Shown here: one piece after another, positions 18,783 through 29,575 of the stretch
Numbering within the stretch: the first letter of the stretch is position 1
How the letters are laid out: every line of letters begins with the position of its first letter
Source: Gallionella sp.
GTDB lineage: Bacteria; Pseudomonadota; Gammaproteobacteria; Burkholderiales; Gallionellaceae
Assembly (NCBI GenBank): GCA_013043965.1
Contig: JABEVF010000078.1
Span: 1-42,837, forward strand
DNA: 42,837 nucleotides
Direction: 5' to 3'
Notes under the pieces: generated by a model
The model's input: the letters and a program-made list of their open reading frames with translations, nothing else
Database searches by the model: none
Told to the model about the DNA's origin: nothing
Program-made: the position numbers and the translations under genes

Positions 18783-19605
18783 AAACTCGCTCCTGATACT
18801 CGGGTGTCTGATGCTGGCGGCATGCGGGGCTGCGCCGGAAAAGAAGAACGCGCTCAGCGAGCAGGCCATCATGCGGAGCGAGCGGGGTGCTGCCGCTTTT
18901 GTTCAGGGTGATTATGCGCGCGCACTGAATGAATACCAGCTGGCTTTGCGTGCCGACCAGGCGCTAGAGCATGCCGCCGGAATCGCTGTCTCGCGTATCA
19001 ATCTGGCCCGCGTGTGGCGCGAAATGTCCAGCCCAGCTCAGGCACATGCACAGCTGGACGCCTTGTTTTCTCCTCCCGTGTTGCCTTATCCCGCCGCGAG
19101 CCTGGCCGCCGCCGCCGCGCTGCAGGCCCGGCTATATTTGGAAAGCGATGCGGTCGAAGCTGCCGCGTATTGGCTGGGGCAGGGTGAAACCTTCTGCCAA
19201 AAGACATGTCCGGCGGCCGGTTCCTTGCTGCTGCTGCGCGCGCAATTGGCAATGCAGGGCAAACATTTCCAGGAGGCCAGCAAGCTGATCGGTGAGGCGG
19301 TTGGACTGTTAAATGCAGACCAGCAAGCCGTCGAGCTGGCGAACGCACTGCGTTTGTCCGGGGAGGTGGCTTACGCTCAGGGTGATGATGTTCATGCCTC
19401 ATCCAGTTTCGAACAGGCCCTGGCCCTGGATCAGAAATCGGGGTTGCCCGCCAAGATACGCTTGGACCTGTTGCGTCTTGCTGAAGCCGCTGGGCATGCC
19501 GGACGCAAGGCCGATGCGCAGAATTTTGCCGCCAGAGCGCAGTCGGTCAGCATGGCGATAGATGGCGCGCGTCAGGCCGAATTGCCGCCGGCGCCCGCGC
19601 GCTAG
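18766..19605 (+). CDS. TPR-type lipoprotein of the Mla/MCE operon
   Basis: The 279-residue product has a signal peptide and lipobox (LMLAACG) and then tandem helical repeats of TPR type: GDYARALNEYQLALRADQA, and later QGDDVHASSSFEQALALD. The sequence is rich in Ala and Leu. The ATG at 18766 overlaps the mlaD end by 17 bases, and 2 bases separate its stop from the permease gene, so all four genes look like one operon. It may bridge the transporter to the outer membrane or serve as an assembly factor. This role is inferred from location. Confidence 0.75.
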   Translation: MSSPNKNSLLILGCLMLAACGAAPEKKNALSEQAIMRSERGAAAFVQGDYARALNEYQLALRADQALEHAAGIAVSRINLARVWREMSSPAQAHAQLDALFSPPVLPYPAASLAAAAALQARLYLESDAVEAAAYWLGQGETFCQKTCPAAGSLLLLRAQLAMQGKHFQEASKLIGEAVGLLNADQQAVELANALRLSGEVAYAQGDDVHASSSFEQALALDQKSGLPAKIRLDLLRLAEAAGHAGRKADAQNFAARAQSVSMAIDGARQAELPPAPAR

Positions 19606-19607
19606 CC

Positions 19608-20375
19608 GTGGTGTTTAAATTCCTCGGCAGAAAGACATTGACGCTGGCGCTGGTGGTGTCGGGTTATTTTTCATTGCTGGCTTATGGTTTGTCGCATGGC
19701 CGGGTGCTGCGCATCGAGCCCGTCAAAAAAAACTTTTACCGGCAGATATTTTTCAGCGGCAACCAGGCCTTGCACATCATCGGTTTCATGGGCCTGCTGC
19801 TGGGCGTCATCGTCACGACGCAAACCTTCGCGCTGGCGGGGGGCGACAGTTCGCTGGTGGTCAAGGTCATGGCTTGGGTCATCGTGTGGGAGATAGGCCC
19901 CCTGTTTGCGGCCATCATCATCATCGCCCGTAGCGGTTCGGCGATTGCGGTGGAATTGGCGCAGATGAGGATTTCCGGTGAGGTGGCGAGCCTGGAGCAG
20001 ATGGGCATCGCGCCGCTCGATTATCTGGTCGTACCGCGCATCCTGGGCGTGGCAATCTCCGTGGTCGCACTGACGGCCTATTTTCAGATCGTTGCGGTGG
20101 TGGGCGGGCTGGCCGTGAGTGCGATATTCAAGAATGTTGCATTCCTCGATCAAATCCGTCGTTTCGTCGAACTGGTGAACCCCTGGTTGCTGATGGGCGG
20201 TGTGGTGAAGAGCCTGGTGTTCGGCCTGGTGATCGCGACCATCTCTTGTTATCACGGCATCTCGGCCGGCACGGCTACGTCAGCCGTGCCCCAGGCGGCG
20301 ATCAAAGCCGTGATACGCGCCATGCTGGCGGTGTTTTTTCTGGACATAGTGTTTGCGCTCCTCAGGCTGATTTAG
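19608..20375 (+). CDS. mlaE: MlaE-type ABC permease
   Basis: The 255-residue inner-membrane permease has several hydrophobic segments and the MlaE signature region: EIGPLFAAIIIIARSGSAIAVELAQMRISGEVASLEQMG, shown here in part as ARSGSAIAVELAQM and SGEVASLEQMG. The coupling-helix region is followed by PRILGVAISVVAL. The C-terminus is a conserved block with FGLVIATISCYHGISAG. It would partner an ABC ATPase to move phospholipids between membranes. It starts with GTG, and the ATPase-like gene of the operon lacks catalytic residues, so an external ATPase is needed. Confidence 0.88.
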   Translation: MVFKFLGRKTLTLALVVSGYFSLLAYGLSHGRVLRIEPVKKNFYRQIFFSGNQALHIIGFMGLLLGVIVTTQTFALAGGDSSLVVKVMAWVIVWEIGPLFAAIIIIARSGSAIAVELAQMRISGEVASLEQMGIAPLDYLVVPRILGVAISVVALTAYFQIVAVVGGLAVSAIFKNVAFLDQIRRFVELVNPWLLMGGVVKSLVFGLVIATISCYHGISAGTATSAVPQAAIKAVIRAMLAVFFLDIVFALLRLI

Positions 20376-20409
20376 GTCGCATAACCAAAAAACCGGACGG
20401 GCGGCGGCG

Positions 20410-20438
20410 GCGACAGGGTAGGTAAAGCCTGATAGAAT
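20410..20438 (+). promoter_or_regulatory. Promoter for ndk
   Basis: GCGACA (4/6 to -35) and an extended -10 TGATAGAAT are separated by 17 bases, ending about 42 bases before the ndk ATG. TG-extended -10 elements tolerate weak -35 boxes. Confidence 0.55.
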
Positions 20439-20479
20439 GCGCGGCCTTTTTTATTAACTTTAAGTTTGGAGAATCCCGC

Positions 20480-20905
20480 ATGGCTGTTGAACGTACCCTG
20501 TCTATTATCAAACCCGATGCCGTTGCCAAGAACGTGATCGGGCAGATATACACCCGCTTCGAGAACGCCGGTTTGAAAGTGATCGCCGCGCGCATGACCC
20601 AACTGTCCCGCGCTGAAGCGGAAGGTTTTTACGCTGTCCATAAAGCGCGTCCGTTCTTCAACGATCTGGTGAACTTCATGATTTCCGGCCCTGTGATGAT
20701 CCAGGCACTGGAAGGCGAAGGCGCGATTATGAAGAATCGCGACCTGATGGGTGCGACGGATCCCAAGAAAGCTGACAAAGGCACGATCCGCGCCGATTTC
20801 GCAGACAGTATCGATGCGAACGCGGTACACGGTTCCGATGCTGCTGAAACAGCCGCTGTGGAAATCGCTTACTTCTTTCCCGCGTTGAACGTGTATTCCC
20901 GTTAA
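20480..20905 (+). CDS. ndk: Nucleoside diphosphate kinase
   Basis: This 141-residue enzyme transfers the gamma-phosphate of ATP to NDPs through a phosphohistidine. The active-site His is in NAVHGSDA (about residue 117). [13 protein letters not shown] (substrate loop) and RARPFF-like [14 protein letters not shown] (the Kpn-loop region) are present. Length is standard. It starts a run of conserved genes (ndk-rlmN-pilW-rodZ-ispG-hisS). Confidence 0.98.
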   Translation: MAVERTLSIIKPDAVAKNVIGQIYTRFENAGLKVIAARMTQLSRAEAEGFYAVHKARPFFNDLVNFMISGPVMIQALEGEGAIMKNRDLMGATDPKKADKGTIRADFADSIDANAVHGSDAAETAAVEIAYFFPALNVYSR

Positions 20906-20921
20906 TCGCTAATTTTATCGA

Positions 20922-22007
20922 ATGAAACAGAATCTCCTCGACTTTGATGCGCATGCACTGACGGGCTATTTCGCGGAAATGGGTGAGAAGCCCTTCCGCG
21001 CCAAGCAGTTGATGCGCTGGATGTACAAGGAAGGGGAGTCGGATTTCGCCGCGATGACAGACATCGCGGCCAGCTTGCGTGACAAGCTCACGCAACACGC
21101 CTGCATCACTACGCCGACCATTATGCGCGAAGAGCTGTCCGATGACGGCACGCGCAAATGGTTGCTGGACGTGGGTACGGGTAACGCGGTCGAGGCGGTG
21201 TACATACCCGAAGCGACGCGCGGCACGCTGTGCATTTCCTCGCAAGCCGGTTGTGCGCTGGATTGCTCGTTCTGTTCGACCGGCAAACAGGGTTTCAACC
21301 GCAATCTGAGCGTGGCTGAGATCATCGGCCAGTTGTGGTGGGCGAATCATCGGCTCGGCAAAAACGCCGAAGGCAACTGGGCGATCAGCAATGTGGTGAT
21401 GATGGGTATGGGCGAGCCGCTGCTGAATTTCGACAACACGGTGAGCGCGCTGCGCCTGATGCTGGACGATCATGGGTACGGGCTGTCGCGCCGCCGCGTG
21501 ACGGTGTCCACTTCCGGTGTGGTCCCGGCGATGGACAGATTGCGCGACGAGTGTCCGGTGGCTTTGGCGGTGTCGCTGCATGCGCCGAACGATGCGCTGC
21601 GCGATGTGCTGGTCCCGATCAACAAAAAATACCCGCTCAAGGAATTGCTGGCGGCGTGTCGGCGTTATCTGGAAAGAGCGCCGCGTGATTTCATTACCTT
21701 TGAATATGTGATGTTGGATGGTGTGAACGACAGTGTGCAGCAGGCGCACGAGCTGGTGCGGCTGGCGCACACTGTGCCGTGCAAATTCAATCTGATCCCG
21801 TTCAACCCGTTCCCGCAGACGCACTATCGGCGCTCGCGCCCCGATGCGATCGCGCGTTTTCGCGATGTGTTGATGCAGGCGAATGTCGTGACCACCACGC
21901 GCAAGACGCGCGGTGACGATATTGCGGCGGCCTGCGGGCAACTCGCCGGACAAGTGCAGGACAAGACCAAACGAACCATGCAACGCCCCGTGGTGTTGCA
22001 CCGATAA
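20922..22007 (+). CDS. rlmN: Dual-specificity RNA methyltransferase RlmN
   Basis: This radical-SAM enzyme methylates A2503 of 23S rRNA and A37 of some tRNAs. The 4Fe-4S motif is [11 protein letters not shown], with SQAGC before it. SAM-binding [10 protein letters not shown] is present, and the C-terminal catalytic Cys is in [11 protein letters not shown]. The 361-residue length matches the family. It lies 16 bases after ndk. Confidence 0.97.
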   Translation: MKQNLLDFDAHALTGYFAEMGEKPFRAKQLMRWMYKEGESDFAAMTDIAASLRDKLTQHACITTPTIMREELSDDGTRKWLLDVGTGNAVEAVYIPEATRGTLCISSQAGCALDCSFCSTGKQGFNRNLSVAEIIGQLWWANHRLGKNAEGNWAISNVVMMGMGEPLLNFDNTVSALRLMLDDHGYGLSRRRVTVSTSGVVPAMDRLRDECPVALAVSLHAPNDALRDVLVPINKKYPLKELLAACRRYLERAPRDFITFEYVMLDGVNDSVQQAHELVRLAHTVPCKFNLIPFNPFPQTHYRRSRPDAIARFRDVLMQANVVTTTRKTRGDDIAAACGQLAGQVQDKTKRTMQRPVVLHR

Positions 22008-22038
22008 TGTTGTTTCGTGTATGAGCTAGGGAGCGGCT

Positions 22039-22773
22039 ATGTATCGTTGGATCGCTTTATCACTGTTGCTGTTATCAGGGTGTGCCGGTACCGGCATGAG
22101 TGGCCAGCGCGCGCAAAACAGCGCCAAGATACACACCGAGTTGGCCGGTTTGTATTATGAACGCGCGCAAATGGGCACGGCTCTGAGCGAGATCACTCTG
22201 GCGCTGGATGCCAAGTCCAATTACGCGCCCGCTTACAATATGCGCGCGCTGGTACACATGGCCTTGCACGAAGATAAGGAAGCCGAAGCGGATTTTCAGC
22301 GCAGCCTGAACATAGACAAGGGTGATTCCGGAACACAAAGCAATTACGGCTGGTTCTTGTGCCAGCGCGGCAAGGAAAAAGAATCCATTCCGCACTTTGT
22401 GGCGGCTTTGAAGAACCCGTTGTACCAAACGCCCGAGCAGGCTTATCTGAACGCGGGCGTGTGTTCGCAAAAAGTGGGTAACAACGCGGCCGCCGAAGAT
22501 TTCTACCAGCGTGCTTTGACGGTCCGGCCGGGCTTGCCGCAAGCCTTGTTGGGCATGGCACAGTTGAATTTCGCGAAAGGAGACTTTGCTGCCGCCAAAC
22601 GTTATTTTAACGAATATGCGGCCAAGAACGATAATCTCACGGCCGACGAGCTATGGTTGGCGGTGCGTATCGAACGCCAGCTGGGTGATCGCAATTCCAC
22701 AGCCAGTTACTCCATGAAGTTACGCAATCTTTTTCCTGATTCCAAGGAAGCCCGTTTGTTGAACGCCAACTAA
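22039..22773 (+). CDS. pilW: Type IV pilus biogenesis lipoprotein PilW/PilF
   Basis: The 244-residue TPR lipoprotein (LLLLSGCAG lipobox) has six or so TPR units, including ALSEITLALDAKSNYAPAYN, QSNYGWFLCQRGKEKESIPHF and EQAYLNAGVCSQKVGNN. These are the hallmarks of PilF/PilW, the pilotin that helps the PilQ secretin assemble in the outer membrane. Its place between rlmN and rodZ is the conserved location. It lies 31 bases after rlmN. Confidence 0.9.
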   Translation: MYRWIALSLLLLSGCAGTGMSGQRAQNSAKIHTELAGLYYERAQMGTALSEITLALDAKSNYAPAYNMRALVHMALHEDKEAEADFQRSLNIDKGDSGTQSNYGWFLCQRGKEKESIPHFVAALKNPLYQTPEQAYLNAGVCSQKVGNNAAAEDFYQRALTVRPGLPQALLGMAQLNFAKGDFAAAKRYFNEYAAKNDNLTADELWLAVRIERQLGDRNSTASYSMKLRNLFPDSKEARLLNAN

Positions 22774-22790
22774 CTCAACGAGAACCAGCC

Positions 22791-23696
22791 ATGGAAAAAA
22801 TGAGCAATACAACACCTGTTGCGGATAGCACCCCTGTGGTGAAGTTGGGAGCGACCCTGCGCGAAAGGCGCGTGGCTATGGGTTTGAGCGTGGCCGATGT
22901 CGCCGCGCAGATCCGCTTGGCACCGCGTCAGATCGAGGCGCTGGAATCCGATGATTTTGGGCATCTTCCCGAGTTGCCTTTTGTGCGCGGCTTCGTGCGC
23001 AGTTACGCCAAGTTATTACAGCTCGATGAGCAGCCTTTGTTGGCGACCCTGCCCGACCCGCATCTGGCCCACGAGCGTATCGAACCGGTGTCTGTCGATG
23101 TGCCGTTCAACATCAAACAATTGTCCAAACAACAAAATCAAATCTGGTTGATCGCATCGTCAGTTGTGGCCGTGATCGCGCTGGCATTTGCCTGGTGGCA
23201 CTTCACCACGCCCAAGAAAATCAGTGTCGGGCAAGCGGAAACCGCCAAGGTGATGGAAATGGCTGTGGTGTTGCCGGAACAAACGCCCGCGATGTCGGCT
23301 GTTGTCCAGGCCGATGGCGCGGATGTCCGGCCGGATGAGGTGCAAGCCGGGCCGAGCGCCGCCCCTGCGGGCATACCGGCATTGAAATCCGCGAGCACGC
23401 TGGTGCAATCCACCGTTCCCGCGCCGGACGTGTCCGCCCCGCCTGCGACGACCTCGACCAAGCTGCGTATCGTGTTCGACGGTGAGTCCTGGTCTGAGAT
23501 TAAAGATGCGACAGGCAAGATATTGTCGTCGCAGATCAACGCGCCGGGCAGCGAGCTCAATCTCAACGGTAGAGCACCGTACGACCTGGTCATAGGCAAT
23601 GCCAGGACCGTGCATCTGTACCGTCGCGGCAAACCGGTGGATTTAACGCGCTACATCAATAAAACGAGCGAAGTCGCGCGCTTGACGCTGGAATAA
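22791..23696 (+). CDS. rodZ: RodZ-like helix-turn-helix protein
   Basis: The 301-residue membrane protein links MreB and the rod-shape machinery. The N-terminal HTH is [34 protein letters not shown] (residues about 19-52), shown here in part, followed by [21 protein letters not shown] single TM is at about 119-140 ([20 protein letters not shown]), then a Pro/Ala-rich linker and the C-terminal DUF4115 domain ([19 protein letters not shown]). The start is either ATG 22791 or the Met four codons later. It lies 5 bases before ispG. Confidence 0.9.
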   Translation: MEKMSNTTPVADSTPVVKLGATLRERRVAMGLSVADVAAQIRLAPRQIEALESDDFGHLPELPFVRGFVRSYAKLLQLDEQPLLATLPDPHLAHERIEPVSVDVPFNIKQLSKQQNQIWLIASSVVAVIALAFAWWHFTTPKKISVGQAETAKVMEMAVVLPEQTPAMSAVVQADGADVRPDEVQAGPSAAPAGIPALKSASTLVQSTVPAPDVSAPPATTSTKLRIVFDGESWSEIKDATGKILSSQINAPGSELNLNGRAPYDLVIGNARTVHLYRRGKPVDLTRYINKTSEVARLTLE

Positions 23697-23701
23697 GCAG
23701 A

Positions 23702-24976
23702 ATGGAACTCATTAAACGCCGCCCTTCGCAACGGGTCATCGTAGGCAATGTGATGCTGGGCGGCGGCGCGCCCATCGTGGTGCAGTCCATGACCAATACC
23801 GACACGGCGGATGCCGAGTCTACCGTCAAGCAGGTGTTCGAGTTGGCCGAGGCCGGTTCGGAACTGGTGCGCATCACGGTCAACACGCCGGAGGCGGCGG
23901 CGCAAGTCGCCCGCATACGCGCGCGCTTGGACGAGCTGGGCTGTGGCGTGCCGCTGGTGGGCGATTTTCATTACAACGGACACCGCTTGCTCAGGGACTA
24001 TCCAGATTGCGCGCAGGCCTTGGCGAAATACCGCATCAATCCGGGCAACGTCGGACGCAGCCGCACTGAAGAAGACCCGTTCACGATGATGATAGAGACC
24101 GCCATTCAGTTCGATAAGCCGGTGCGTATCGGCGTGAACTGGGGCAGTCTGGACCAGAGTCTGGTGGTGCGCATGATGGATGAGAATTCGCGTCTGCCGC
24201 AACCTTTGGATGCCAGCCATGTGACCCGCGCCGCGCTGATCGCCTCGGCACTGGAGAGCGCGCAACGTGCCGAGAAACTGGGCATGGCGAAGAACCGCAT
24301 CGTGCTGTCGTGTAAGGTCAGCGACGTGCAAGACCTGATCGCCGTGTATCGTTCTTTGAGTGCGCAATGCGACTACGCATTGCATCTGGGCCTGACCGAA
24401 GCGGGCATGGGCTCGAAAGGTATCGTCGCCTCGACCGCGGCACTGTCCGTGTTGCTGCAAGAAGGCATAGGCGACACGATACGCATCTCGTTGACGCCAG
24501 AGCCGAACGGTTCGCGCTGCCAAGAAGTGGTGGTGGGGCAGGAAATATTGCAAACCATGGGCTTGCGTGCTTTCTCGCCTATGGTCACCGCTTGTCCCGG
24601 TTGCGGACGTACCACCAGCGTGTTTTTCCAAGAGTTGGCATTGAGCATCCAGAACCATCTGCGCACGCAGATGCCGTTGTGGCGGGCTCAGTACGAAGGC
24701 GTGGAAAACATGACGGTGGCGGTGATGGGCTGTGTGGTCAACGGCCCGGGCGAAAGCAAGCTGGCGAACATCGGTATCAGTCTGCCGGGGACGGGCGAGA
24801 GCCCCGCCGCCCCGGTATATATCGACGGAGAGAAGGCGGTGACTTTGCGCGGTGACAACATCTCGGCGGAATTTACCGGTCTCGTCGATGACTATGTGGC
24901 AAAAAAATATCCAAAACGCACCGCCGCATCACCCAAGGTGGCGCGGAACATACCGATTCAAGTAGTCAACAAATAA
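23702..24976 (+). CDS. ispG: 4-hydroxy-3-methylbut-2-enyl diphosphate synthase
   Basis: This 4Fe-4S enzyme of the MEP isoprenoid pathway reduces MEcPP to HMBPP. The cluster ligands appear in CPGCGRTTS and GCVVNGPGE. The N-terminal TIM barrel is complete ([20 protein letters not shown]). At 424 residues it is longer than the E. coli enzyme, as in many betaproteobacteria. It sits between rodZ and hisS, the classic order. Confidence 0.97.
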   Translation: MELIKRRPSQRVIVGNVMLGGGAPIVVQSMTNTDTADAESTVKQVFELAEAGSELVRITVNTPEAAAQVARIRARLDELGCGVPLVGDFHYNGHRLLRDYPDCAQALAKYRINPGNVGRSRTEEDPFTMMIETAIQFDKPVRIGVNWGSLDQSLVVRMMDENSRLPQPLDASHVTRAALIASALESAQRAEKLGMAKNRIVLSCKVSDVQDLIAVYRSLSAQCDYALHLGLTEAGMGSKGIVASTAALSVLLQEGIGDTIRISLTPEPNGSRCQEVVVGQEILQTMGLRAFSPMVTACPGCGRTTSVFFQELALSIQNHLRTQMPLWRAQYEGVENMTVAVMGCVVNGPGESKLANIGISLPGTGESPAAPVYIDGEKAVTLRGDNISAEFTGLVDDYVAKKYPKRTAASPKVARNIPIQVVNK

Positions 24977-24995
24977 AGGATGAAACGGGAAGGGT

Positions 24996-25046
24996 GAAAT
25001 GGGAAGGGCGGACAGCGCGCTGGTTTGCCCTTTTCTTCCCCATTTC
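24996..25046 (+). promoter_or_regulatory. Imperfect inverted repeat between ispG and hisS
   Basis: GAAATGGGAAGGGC (24996-25009) pairs with GCCCTTTTCTTCCCCATTTC (25027-25046) with an internal bulge. It makes a long purine/pyrimidine hairpin just before the hisS ATG. No clear U-run follows. It could affect hisS expression or end the upstream message; see findings. Confidence 0.5.
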
Positions 25047-25066
25047 CCCTGCTCTGGGATTGAAAA

Positions 25067-26341
25067 ATGAGTAACGAAACTTTGCAAGCCGTGCGCGGTA
25101 TGAACGACATTCTGCCCGATGAGGCGGAGCTGTGGTTGTGGTTCGAAGGCGTGGTGCGAGACTGGCTCGACAGCTACGGTTATCGCAACATCCGCATGCC
25201 GCTGGTCGAGCCGACCAGTTTGTTCAAACGCGCCATCGGCGAGGTGACCGACATCGTCGAAAAAGAGATGTACAGTTTCCAGGATAGCCTTAACGGCGAC
25301 CAGCTCACGTTGCGTCCCGAAGGCACGGCTTCCTGCGTGCGCGCCGTGCTGCAACACAATCTGCTGTATAACGCACCGCAGCGCCTGTACTACAGCGGTC
25401 AGATGTTCCGCCACGAACGCCCGCAAAAAGGGCGTTACCGCCAATTCCATCAGGTCGGCGTCGAGGCCTTGGGCTTCGCCGGGCCGGATATCGACGCGGA
25501 ACAGATCCTGATGTGCGCGAGGCTGTGGAAAAAACTCGGCTTGCGCGACGTGACTTTGCAGCTGAATACCTTGGGCGATACCGCATCGCGCTTGCGTCAT
25601 CGCGCCAAATTGATCGCGTATTTTGAGCAACATGTTTCATGGCTGGATGATGAAGCCAAGCGACGTTTATACACCAATCCGCTGCGCATTTTGGATAGTA
25701 AAAATCCGGCGATGCAAGATCTGATTGCGGGCGCGCCCAAGTTGATGGACGAATTGGAAGCGGAGGCATTGGAGCATTTCGCGGCGGTGCAGGCGACCCT
25801 CAAACAACACGACATCGCGTTCGAGATCAATCCGCGTCTGGTGCGCGGCTTGGATTACTACAACCGCACGGTATTCGAATGGGTGACCACACGCCTGGGC
25901 GCGCAAGGCACGGTATGCGCGGGCGGACGCTATGACGGGCTGATCGAACAGATAGGCGGGAAACCCTCGCCCGCGATGGGTTTTGCGATGGGCGTGGAAC
26001 GGCTGTTGGCGTTGTTGCAGGACGATGGATTGGGCCTGCCCAAGCCGGCAGTGGACGCGTATGTTGTGCATCAAGGCGTGCTGGCCGCACAACTGGCGAG
26101 CCGTGTGGCGGAGCAGATGCGCGATGAAAGTTTGCGTGTGGTGATGCATTGCGGTGGCGGCAGTTTCAAGTCGCAAATGAAAAAAGCCGATGCCAGCGGC
26201 GCGTTGGTGGCGGTGGTGATCGGTGACGATGAGGCGCAGGCCGGGCAAGTCAGCGTGAAACCGATGCAGGGCGGTATACAGGTTAGGGTGAGCGTTGAAC
26301 AACTCAACGCCACGATTCGGCAATTTATCAAGCAGGAGTGA
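25067..26341 (+). CDS. hisS: Histidyl-tRNA synthetase
   Basis: The 424-residue class II synthetase contains [13 protein letters not shown] (N-terminus), [12 protein letters not shown], motif 2 [19 protein letters not shown], HisA motif [13 protein letters not shown] and HisB-like [13 protein letters not shown]. The C-terminal anticodon-binding domain follows ([11 protein letters not shown]). Length matches the family. It is 5 bases before yfgM. Confidence 0.98.
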   Translation: MSNETLQAVRGMNDILPDEAELWLWFEGVVRDWLDSYGYRNIRMPLVEPTSLFKRAIGEVTDIVEKEMYSFQDSLNGDQLTLRPEGTASCVRAVLQHNLLYNAPQRLYYSGQMFRHERPQKGRYRQFHQVGVEALGFAGPDIDAEQILMCARLWKKLGLRDVTLQLNTLGDTASRLRHRAKLIAYFEQHVSWLDDEAKRRLYTNPLRILDSKNPAMQDLIAGAPKLMDELEAEALEHFAAVQATLKQHDIAFEINPRLVRGLDYYNRTVFEWVTTRLGAQGTVCAGGRYDGLIEQIGGKPSPAMGFAMGVERLLALLQDDGLGLPKPAVDAYVVHQGVLAAQLASRVAEQMRDESLRVVMHCGGGSFKSQMKKADASGALVAVVIGDDEAQAGQVSVKPMQGGIQVRVSVEQLNATIRQFIKQE

Positions 26342-26345
26342 AAAC

Positions 26346-26984
26346 ATGGCATCACTAGATTTGCAGGAACAGGAACAACTCGAAGGTATGAAAGCGTGGT
26401 GGAACGACAATGGTAACTGGGTGCTGGGCGTCACGCTGTTCGCCGTGATCGCGGTCGGTGGCTGGCGCGGCTGGCACTATTACCAAGCCAAGCAGGCCAA
26501 TGAAGCCGCGACGTTTTATGAGCAGTTCAACGAGCAGCTTGCCACCAATGATGCCAAGCGGATCAACGATGCGGCCGCGGTCGTGATGGACAAGTATGCG
26601 GGGACGATCTATGCAGCCCGCGCCGCGCTGGCTGCCGCGCAGGTCAACGAGCAAAGCAAGGCGATCCCGCAGGCCAAGACGCAATTGCAATGGGTGTTGA
26701 ACCACGCTGCGGAAGCGACCCTGAAGGATGTGGCGCATTTGCGTTTGGCTTCGATCTTGCTGGACGAAAAAAATTATGCCGACGCGCTCAAGCAATTGGA
26801 CGCGACGCATCCCGCCGCATTCGACGGTTTGTATGCCGATTTGAAAGGCGATGTGTTGAGCGCGCAGGGCAAGAACGATGAGGCCCGCATCGCTTACCAG
26901 CAGGCTTACGACAAGACCGATGCGAGAAGCACTTACCGCCAGTTGATCCAGATGAAGCTGGATGATCTGGGAGCGGGTAAATGA
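26346..26984 (+). CDS. yfgM: YfgM-family TPR membrane protein
   Basis: The 212-residue product has one TM near the N-terminus (NWVLGVTLFAVIAVGGWRGW, about 20-40) and a periplasmic TPR-like helical part (AAATFYEQF, VAHLRLASILLDEKNYADALKQLD). YfgM interacts with SecYEG and periplasmic chaperones. I chose the ATG at 26346 because it follows the hisS stop by 4 bases; the frame is open upstream into hisS. Its stop overlaps the bamB ATG (ATGA). Confidence 0.88.
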   Translation: MASLDLQEQEQLEGMKAWWNDNGNWVLGVTLFAVIAVGGWRGWHYYQAKQANEAATFYEQFNEQLATNDAKRINDAAAVVMDKYAGTIYAARAALAAAQVNEQSKAIPQAKTQLQWVLNHAAEATLKDVAHLRLASILLDEKNYADALKQLDATHPAAFDGLYADLKGDVLSAQGKNDEARIAYQQAYDKTDARSTYRQLIQMKLDDLGAGK

Positions 26985-28111
26985 TTCTGCGTCGCCTGCT
27001 GTGGGTTTTTGTCGTGCTGGCTTTGAGCGCCTGCTCAAGCAGCCCGAAGCGCACGGGGCCGCAACCGACCCCGCTTACGGAATTCAAGCAGACGGCAAAT
27101 TTCACGACGCGCTGGCATGCGCAGCTGGGCGATGCGGGCAATTATTTATTGCGTCCCGCGATAGGCAAAACCATGATAGTCGGCGCGTCTTCCAAGGGTG
27201 TGTTGACGGCTCTGGAGCGCGGCAACGGCAAGCTTTTGTGGCAGGTTAATACCGGGATGGTGGTATCGGGCGGGGTGGGCGGTGACGAGTCTATGTGGGT
27301 GGTGGGCGGTGACAAGGGCGATGTGCTCGCCTATGACACAGCCGGAAAGTCCTTGTGGAAGAGCAAAGTCTCCAGCGAAGTATTGAGCGTGCCGCAGCTC
27401 GCCGATGGCGTGGTGGTGGTGCGCAGCGGTGACGGGCGTATCGCCGGGTTGTCCGTTGCCGACGGGAAACGCATGTGGTCGTATGACCGTGCCACGCCCG
27501 CTCTGGTGGTGCGCAGTTTTGCCAGCGTGACCATACAGCGCGGCATCGTTTACGCGGGTTTCGCGGCCGGCAAGATCGTCGCGCTGGACATCAGGAGCGG
27601 CAGCCTGATTTGGGAGAATTCCGTGTCGCAACCGCGCGGCAATACCGAGCTGGACCGCATCAGCGACATCACCAGCAACGTCGTGATCGATGACGAGCAG
27701 GCGTGTGCCATCGCATTCCAGGGGCGCGTGGCGTGCTTCGATGTGGCGCAGGGCAACCCTTTGTGGAACCGCGATATTTCCAGCGACAAAGATATGATGT
27801 TGTTGCGCAGGTATCTGTATCTCACCGATGTCGAAGGGGTGGTGATGGTTTTGGATAAGACCAGCGGCAGCTCGCTGTGGAAGAACGAGCAGTTGATGTT
27901 GCGCGACATCAGCGCGCCGTATTCATTTTCCGAATTCGTCGTGGTGGGTGACTTCGAGGGGTATTTGCATGCCCTGAATCGTGAAGACGGTCACCTGGTC
28001 GCGCGCGTCAAGCTCGATGACAGCCCGGTTGCAGGCGCACCTCTGGAACTGGATGGCGGGCTGCTGGTGCAAACCCATAACGGCGGCCTGTATTCGTTAA
28101 CATTACATTAA
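26981..28111 (+). CDS. bamB: Outer-membrane assembly lipoprotein BamB
   Basis: BamB is a beta-propeller lipoprotein of the BAM complex that folds outer-membrane proteins. The product (376 residues) has a signal peptide with lipobox LSAC (about 15-18). WD40/PQQ-like repeats follow: [44 protein letters not shown]. Length is normal. It is coupled to yfgM by a 4-base overlap and precedes der, the widely conserved order. Confidence 0.96.
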   Translation: MILRRLLWVFVVLALSACSSSPKRTGPQPTPLTEFKQTANFTTRWHAQLGDAGNYLLRPAIGKTMIVGASSKGVLTALERGNGKLLWQVNTGMVVSGGVGGDESMWVVGGDKGDVLAYDTAGKSLWKSKVSSEVLSVPQLADGVVVVRSGDGRIAGLSVADGKRMWSYDRATPALVVRSFASVTIQRGIVYAGFAAGKIVALDIRSGSLIWENSVSQPRGNTELDRISDITSNVVIDDEQACAIAFQGRVACFDVAQGNPLWNRDISSDKDMMLLRRYLYLTDVEGVVMVLDKTSGSSLWKNEQLMLRDISAPYSFSEFVVVGDFEGYLHALNREDGHLVARVKLDDSPVAGAPLELDGGLLVQTHNGGLYSLTLH

Positions 28112-28124
28112 AGAAAGTATCGCC

Positions 28125-29525
28125 ATGTTGCCCACACTCGTTTTAGTTGGTCGTCCAAATGTGGGCAAGTCCACTCTATTTAATCGCCTCACGCGCAGCC
28201 GTGACGCGCTGGTCGCCGATCAGCCGGGGCTGACCCGCGACCGCCACTACGGGCGCGGCAGGGTGGGCGAGCGGCCATTCCTGGTGGTGGACACCGGGGG
28301 CTTGGAGCCGGTCGCCAAAGACGGCATCATGTTCGAGATGGCGAAACAAAGCCGCCAGGCTGTGGACGAGGCCGACGTGGTATTGTTCATCGTCGATGGC
28401 CGCGCCGGATGCACGCCGCAAGACATGATCATCGCGACACAACTGCGCAAGACCGGCAAACCGATTTTGCTGTTGGTGAACAAGGCCGAAGGCATGATGC
28501 GCAGCAAGATCACGGCAGATTTTTTCGAGCTGGGCCTGGGCGAACCGTATCCGGTCTCTTCCGCGCACGGCGATAACGTGACGGAAGTCATCGAGATCGC
28601 GATGGAAAATTTCCCCGAAGAAATCGAGGAAGAGGTCGTCGGCGAAAAGCCGCCCAAGCTCGCCATCGTCGGTCGCCCCAACGTGGGCAAGTCCACACTG
28701 GTGAATGCCATTCTCGGCGAGCAACGCGTGATCGCCTTCGACCAGCCCGGTACCACCCGCGACAGTATCTACATCGATTTCGAGCGTGACGGCAAGGCCT
28801 ACACCATCATCGACACCGCCGGGGTGCGGCGGCGCGGCAAGGTCGAGGAAGCTGTCGAAAAATTCTCCGTCATCAAGACCATGCAGGCCATCGAAGATGC
28901 CAACGTGGTGGTGCTGGTGGTGGATGCGCGCGATCAGATCACCGAGCAGGACGCGCATGTCGCGGACTATGTGCTGCAAGCTGGGCGCGCGCTGGTGCTG
29001 GCGGTCAACAAGTGGGACGGGCTGGACGATCACCAGCGCCTGATGGTGAAAAACGACATCGAGCGCAAGCTGCATTTCCTGAGTTTTGCCAAACGCCACT
29101 ACATCTCCGCCCTCCACGCAAACGGCATTCCCGGTGTGTTGAAATCGGTGGATGAAGCCTATGCGGCGGCGATGATGAAAATGTCCACGCCCAAGCTGAC
29201 CCGCGCTTTAATTTCCGCGCTCGACAAACAGCTCCCGCCCAAAGGCGGGCGCTTCCTGCCCAAGATGCGCTACGCCCATCAGGGCGGCAGTAACCCGCCG
29301 TTGATCGTGATACACGGCAGCGGTCTGGATGAAGTGCCGGCCAGTTACACGCGCTATTTGGAGCGGACCTTCTGCGAGATATTCAGGCTGCAAGGCACGC
29401 CGATGAAGATCCAGTACAACTCCAGCAAGAACCCGTTCGAAGGCAAAAAACCGCGTGCGCTGACCGAAGCCGAGCAACGCAAGGCGCATCGCGCGCGGAT
29501 ACGAGGACGGAAACTGTACGGTTGA
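28125..29525 (+). CDS. der: Ribosome-assembly GTPase Der (EngA)
   Basis: The 466-residue tandem GTPase is required for 50S assembly. Domain 1 has [20 protein letters not shown] and NKAEG. Domain 2 has [24 protein letters not shown] and NKWDG. The C-terminal KH-like domain ([20 protein letters not shown]) is complete. It lies 13 bases after bamB and ends the housekeeping block before the accessory region. Confidence 0.98.
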   Translation: MLPTLVLVGRPNVGKSTLFNRLTRSRDALVADQPGLTRDRHYGRGRVGERPFLVVDTGGLEPVAKDGIMFEMAKQSRQAVDEADVVLFIVDGRAGCTPQDMIIATQLRKTGKPILLLVNKAEGMMRSKITADFFELGLGEPYPVSSAHGDNVTEVIEIAMENFPEEIEEEVVGEKPPKLAIVGRPNVGKSTLVNAILGEQRVIAFDQPGTTRDSIYIDFERDGKAYTIIDTAGVRRRGKVEEAVEKFSVIKTMQAIEDANVVVLVVDARDQITEQDAHVADYVLQAGRALVLAVNKWDGLDDHQRLMVKNDIERKLHFLSFAKRHYISALHANGIPGVLKSVDEAYAAAMMKMSTPKLTRALISALDKQLPPKGGRFLPKMRYAHQGGSNPPLIVIHGSGLDEVPASYTRYLERTFCEIFRLQGTPMKIQYNSSKNPFEGKKPRALTEAEQRKAHRARIRGRKLYG

Positions 29526-29575
29526 TTGGGCGAGTCTGACGCCAGTTAATATGCGTGTTATCCCTAGGGGGAATC

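Noticed and set aside
20727..22001. A 424-codon minus-strand frame opposite ndk and rlmN
   Set aside because: Long only because the opposite strand is GC-biased; the plus strand carries clear Ndk and RlmN motifs.
23651..24658. A 335-codon minus-strand frame opposite ispG
   Set aside because: Antisense shadow; ispG iron-sulphur motifs are on the plus strand.
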